Positions 13,166 through 15,425 of a stretch of 15,425 nucleotides of DNA are shown here, piece after piece. The stretch is from positions 1 to 15,425 of the forward strand of contig JBEBGL010000032.1 in assembly GCA_040081465.1 (NCBI GenBank). Reading direction: 5' to 3'. Position 1 is the first letter of the stretch; each line of letters starts with the position of its first letter. This stretch comes from UBA668 sp040081465 (GTDB lineage Bacteria > Actinomycetota > Acidimicrobiia > Acidimicrobiales > Ilumatobacteraceae). The notes under the pieces were generated by a model. The model did no database searches. It worked only from the letters and a program-made list of their open reading frames with translations, and was not told the origin of the DNA. The translations under genes were made by a program, and so were the position numbers.

Positions 13166-14445
13166 GCGCGCAGCGCTTCGACGAGATGATGGTCGTCGGA
13201 TGGATTGACGGTGCGAAGATCCAGCACGGTTGCGCCATCGCGACTGCGCGCAACGATCGGCGGTCGTGCCTGACGAAGTGCCGCAAGTCGGTCTCCGCTG
13301 ACGCGCACTCCCACTGACGCAATGCCGGCGTTGGGTGCAGAGCCGGCACCGGGTGTTGCTTCGGTTGCGACGACCTCGCCTACGCCTGCTGCAGCCACCA
13401 GCTCGTGTGCGCGCACTGTCAGGTCGTTGATCGTGGTCGTCGCCATCTGCCAGAACGGCAGGGTGTCGACAACGGTGCGATCGAGGTACGCCAACGCAAG
13501 TTTCTGCAGAGCTAGCAACACGTGGGCGCCAGGTCGCAGAGCGCGAGCCAACGCGTGTTGCTGGCACACTCGCACTAAGTCGGCGCGACCAGCGATGACG
13601 CCGGCTTGCGGTCCGCCAAGCAACTTGTCGCCGCTGAAGGTCACGATCGCCGCGCCTTCGGCGAGGGTTTGGCGAGCCGCTGGTTCGTTCGCCAGCCAGG
13701 CGGGTGGCGGACCAGGCAGCCACGGACAATTGGAATCGATCAGTCCGCTGCCGATGTCCGCGACCACAGGTACCCCAAGCGTCGACAGCTGTTCCACCGA
13801 GGTCGCTTCCACGAAACCGTCGATGCGGTAGTTGCTCGGGTGCACTTTCAGCACAACCGCGACATCGGCGTCGCAGCGCTTCATCGCCTTCGAGTAATCG
13901 GCGAGGCGCGTGCGATTGGTAGTGCCGACGTCGACCAGGCGAGCAGCGCTTTGCTCCATCACCTCGGGTACGCGAAAGCCCCCACCGATCTCGACGCTTT
14001 CGCCGCGACTCACCAGCACGTCGCGCCCGTTGGCAAGCGCAGCAAGAACCAGCAGAACGGCGGCGGCATTGTTGTTGACCACCATCGCGGCCTCGGCACC
14101 GCACAACATCGCGAACAAGCCGCCAACTGCAGTTTGGCGAGACCCGCGTTCACCGGTCGCGAGATCGAATTCGACGTTCGTCGCCTGCGCTGGCGTCGCG
14201 ACTTCGAATGGCGCACGTCCGAGATTGGTGTGCAACAGCACTCCGGTCGCGTTGATGACCGGGCCTAGCAGTGAGTCGCGAAACTGTTGTGCTCGCTGTT
14301 TGGCCGCGTCGGGCGAGTAGCCGTCTGGCCCAGCCGCGATCGCGCCGCGGGCCAATTCGACACATACCGCGTGAGGAAGGTCGCTCGCCATGGCCATCTC
14401 GCGTGCGAGCCGATCGACGCTCGGTGGCCGTTCAGGTTGACTCAT
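13153..14445 (-). CDS. selA: L-seryl-tRNA(Sec) selenium transferase
   Basis: SelA is a PLP enzyme that converts Ser-tRNA(Sec) to Sec-tRNA(Sec) using selenophosphate. The 430 residues show VINATGVLLHTNLGRAP (63-79), NNNAAAVLL (124-132), the cofactor region VGTTNRTR (173-180), LKVHPSNYRI (199-208), ADIGSGLID (229-237), and the Schiff-base lysine Lys274 in TFSGDKLLGGPQAG. This is all that is expected of an active bacterial SelA. ATG 14445 starts MSQPERPPSVDRL and lies exactly 7 nt after TACGCT; the upstream extension is shadow. It forms a two-gene operon with selB by overlap. selD (selenophosphate synthetase) and selC (tRNA-Sec) are not in the window. The gene is divergent from dut, with 27 bp between the start codons. 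Confidence 0.96.
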   Translation of the reverse strand: MSQPERPPSVDRLAREMAMASDLPHAVCVELARGAIAAGPDGYSPDAAKQRAQQFRDSLLGPVINATGVLLHTNLGRAPFEVATPAQATNVEFDLATGERGSRQTAVGGLFAMLCGAEAAMVVNNNAAAVLLVLAALANGRDVLVSRGESVEIGGGFRVPEVMEQSAARLVDVGTTNRTRLADYSKAMKRCDADVAVVLKVHPSNYRIDGFVEATSVEQLSTLGVPVVADIGSGLIDSNCPWLPGPPPAWLANEPAARQTLAEGAAIVTFSGDKLLGGPQAGVIAGRADLVRVCQQHALARALRPGAHVLLALQKLALAYLDRTVVDTLPFWQMATTTINDLTVRAHELVAAAGVGEVVATEATPGAGSAPNAGIASVGVRVSGDRLAALRQARPPIVARSRDGATVLDLRTVNPSDDHHLVEALRACVS

Positions 14446-14450
14446 CGCGG

Positions 14451-14464
14451 CGAGCGTACACTCG
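14451..14464. promoter_or_regulatory. Near-palindromic bidirectional promoter of selA and dut
   Basis: CGAGCGTACACTCG is a 14-bp near-palindrome (one mismatched pair) centred on GTAC. The minus-strand hexamer TACGCT (14458-14453) lies 7 nt before the selA ATG. The plus-strand hexamer TACACT (14457-14462) lies 10 nt before the dut ATG. The two hexamers share the TA step at 14457-14458, so both polymerases could not bind at once. It could also be an operator. Confidence 0.5.
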
Positions 14465-14472
14465 ACAAAATC

Positions 14473-14907
14473 ATGCTGGCTGTGCCGATCGTGCAACTTG
14501 ATCCCGATCTGCCGTTACCCGCCTATGCGCACGTCGGCGATGCGGGGCTCGACCTGCATGCTCGCGAGAGCGCGGTCGTCACGGCCGGTGGCGGTCGCTT
14601 GTTGATGCCCACCGGGATCAGCATCGCCATTCCACTCGGCTATGCGGGCTTCGTGCTGCCACGAAGTGGCAATGCGTTGCGCCACGGCCTGACGGTTGCC
14701 AACGCGCCGGGACTAATCGATGCTGCGTATCGAGGTGAGATCAAAGTCATCCTGCTCAACACTGACCCCGACGAGCAGTTCCAGATCAACCGCGGCGATC
14801 GTATCGCGCAGCTCGTCGTGCAACGAGTAGAAGTGGTCGACTGGCAGATTGTGCAACAACTCGACGGCGACGATCGCGGCGGCGGCTTCGGGCACTCTGG
14901 TCGGTAA
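14473..14907 (+). CDS. dut: Deoxyuridine 5'-triphosphate nucleotidohydrolase (dUTPase)
   Basis: The enzyme hydrolyses dUTP to dUMP and pyrophosphate, keeping uracil out of DNA and supplying dTMP synthesis. The 144 residues are the normal length for a trimeric dUTPase. All five motifs are visible: GDAGLDLHA (22-30), PRSG (63-66), the uracil-pocket motif NAPGLIDAAYRGEI (77-90), GDRIAQLVV (108-116), and the C-terminal P-loop-like DRGGGFGHSGR (134-144). ATG 14473 gives MLAVPIVQLDPDLPLP, the expected N-terminus; the frame is open upstream but overlaps selA. A TACACT hexamer lies 10 nt before it and there is no Shine-Dalgarno. The gene converges on the Nudix gene, with 16 bp between the stops. Confidence 0.96.
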   Translation: MLAVPIVQLDPDLPLPAYAHVGDAGLDLHARESAVVTAGGGRLLMPTGISIAIPLGYAGFVLPRSGNALRHGLTVANAPGLIDAAYRGEIKVILLNTDPDEQFQINRGDRIAQLVVQRVEVVDWQIVQQLDGDDRGGGFGHSGR

Positions 14908-14923
14908 AGACCGCCGCTAGGAA

Positions 14924-15425
14924 TCACTTCCAGGCGAACACAGGCTGCTCTAGTTCGTTCACTCGGCGCCCGACTTGGCCTTCCATCGCGACCCATCGGA
15001 ATTGCAGCATCACCGCACCCGTTGGCGCGTGCAGCAGATTGCGACCGATCGGCAATTGCACGACTGGTCGCTCGCTCTCGGGAATGTTGACGTAGCGAGG
15101 CGAGTCGTCTCGCTGCAACTGATGCAAACCGATGCGATGCACGAAGGCCACCTCGGCCGGGTCGGGGTATAACTCCTGGTCGCCGTCGACCCACAACACC
15201 ACCGGCGTGATGACGAACCCTGATCGCGTCACGTAGTCGTCGAGCCGGCCAAGCACTGCCTCCGGTGCCAGGGTGAGACCCAATTCCTCCTCGAGTTCGC
15301 GTCGCGCCGTCTCCTCTGCCGACTCGCCAGGGTCAACGCGGCCGCCGGGAAGCGCGAACTGACCGCCATGTTTGCGAAGCGTCGTCGCGCGCAGACACAA
15401 CAGAAAGGCGGCGCCACCGGAGATG
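14924..15425 (-). CDS. Nudix hydrolase, CoA-diphosphatase-like (5' truncated by window edge)
   Basis: The frame is open to the end of the window, so the start lies beyond 15425; the readable N-terminal part begins ISGGAAFLLCLRATTLRKHGGQ. A perfect Nudix box, GX5EX7REUXEEXGU, is present in GRVDPGES followed by ETARRELEEELGL. Immediately before it, LRKHGGQFALPGG resembles the extra signature of CoA pyrophosphatases (NUDT7/YeaB type: LR-H-GQ-x-x-PGG), which cleave CoA to phosphopantetheine and 3',5'-ADP. About 166 residues are visible, most of such an enzyme. A generic Nudix hydrolase of another substrate is the alternative. The C-terminus ends QPVFAWK, and the gene faces dut tail to tail. Confidence 0.88.
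   Translation of the reverse strand, partial: ISGGAAFLLCLRATTLRKHGGQFALPGGRVDPGESAEETARRELEEELGLTLAPEAVLGRLDDYVTRSGFVITPVVLWVDGDQELYPDPAEVAFVHRIGLHQLQRDDSPRYVNIPESERPVVQLPIGRNLLHAPTGAVMLQFRWVAMEGQVGRRVNELEQPVFAWK

Noticed and set aside
13166..14104. An extended selB reading frame that would add 313 residues (884 in total), suggesting a fusion protein.
   Set aside because: The extension is Arg/Ser-rich low-complexity shadow of selA in another frame; selA in this interval has all family motifs, and SelB starts naturally at MRVVATAGHVDHGKS.
14437..14442. TTGACT as the -35 of the dut promoter.
   Set aside because: The spacer to TACACT would be only 14 bp, and the bases fall within the first codons of selA; treated as chance.
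13150..14500. A tRNA-Sec (selC) gene near selA/selB.
   Set aside because: The operon is tightly packed and no long-armed tRNA with a UCA anticodon is visible in the gaps of this window.

Overview
The window reads as a compact, moderately GC-rich actinobacterial chromosome segment (GC about 60% by eye). An Acidimicrobiia-type bacterium is my best guess. Grounds for this: a paired ArsA/Get3-like ATPase operon of the mycobacterial Rv3679/Rv3680 type, an aspartokinase with an internal beta-subunit start as in Corynebacterium, a MazG-like protein with a CPxC tail, GTG starts, and TANNNT hexamers placed 6-10 nt before most start codons. The class-level assignment is inference. There is no phage, IS, CRISPR or transposase signal, and no gene-free stretch longer than about 100 bp.

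Layout from left to right. (a) 1-748: 3' part of a glutamine-dependent NAD synthetase, convergent with and overlapping an MFS transporter (726-1922, minus). (b) 1966-5964: the aspartate pathway, lysC (with an internal lysC-beta start) and asd, split by two divergently transcribed SAM methyltransferases. (c) 5965-6731: a repeat/hairpin element, then a MazG-like pyrophosphohydrolase and a VOC-fold protein, whose stop codon lies inside an antisense tRNA-Pro(CGG) gene. (d) 6723-9199, minus: two ArsA-like ATPases, a receiver-only protein and the tRNA. (e) 9202-11460: an NfeD-type membrane protein with a degenerate ClpP-like domain, plus an alpha/beta hydrolase. (f) 11450-14445, minus: selB and selA, the selenocysteine insertion machinery. 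(g) 14473-15425: dUTPase and a truncated Nudix hydrolase.

The genes are mostly housekeeping: NAD, lysine/threonine/methionine precursors, nucleotide sanitation and Sec decoding. What stands out is how they are expressed. Ten first-in-unit genes have a -10-like hexamer so close to the start codon that the transcript would be leaderless or nearly so, and no Shine-Dalgarno. The three starts with a visible Shine-Dalgarno (lysC-beta, the VOC gene, nfeD) are internal, downstream in an operon, or lack such a hexamer. selA and dut share a near-palindromic bidirectional promoter whose -10 hexamers overlap. I found no clearly new multi-gene system. The best leads are the promoter architecture, the direct/inverted repeat between asd and mazG, the probably inactive NfeD protease domain, and the atypical receiver beside the ArsA pair.
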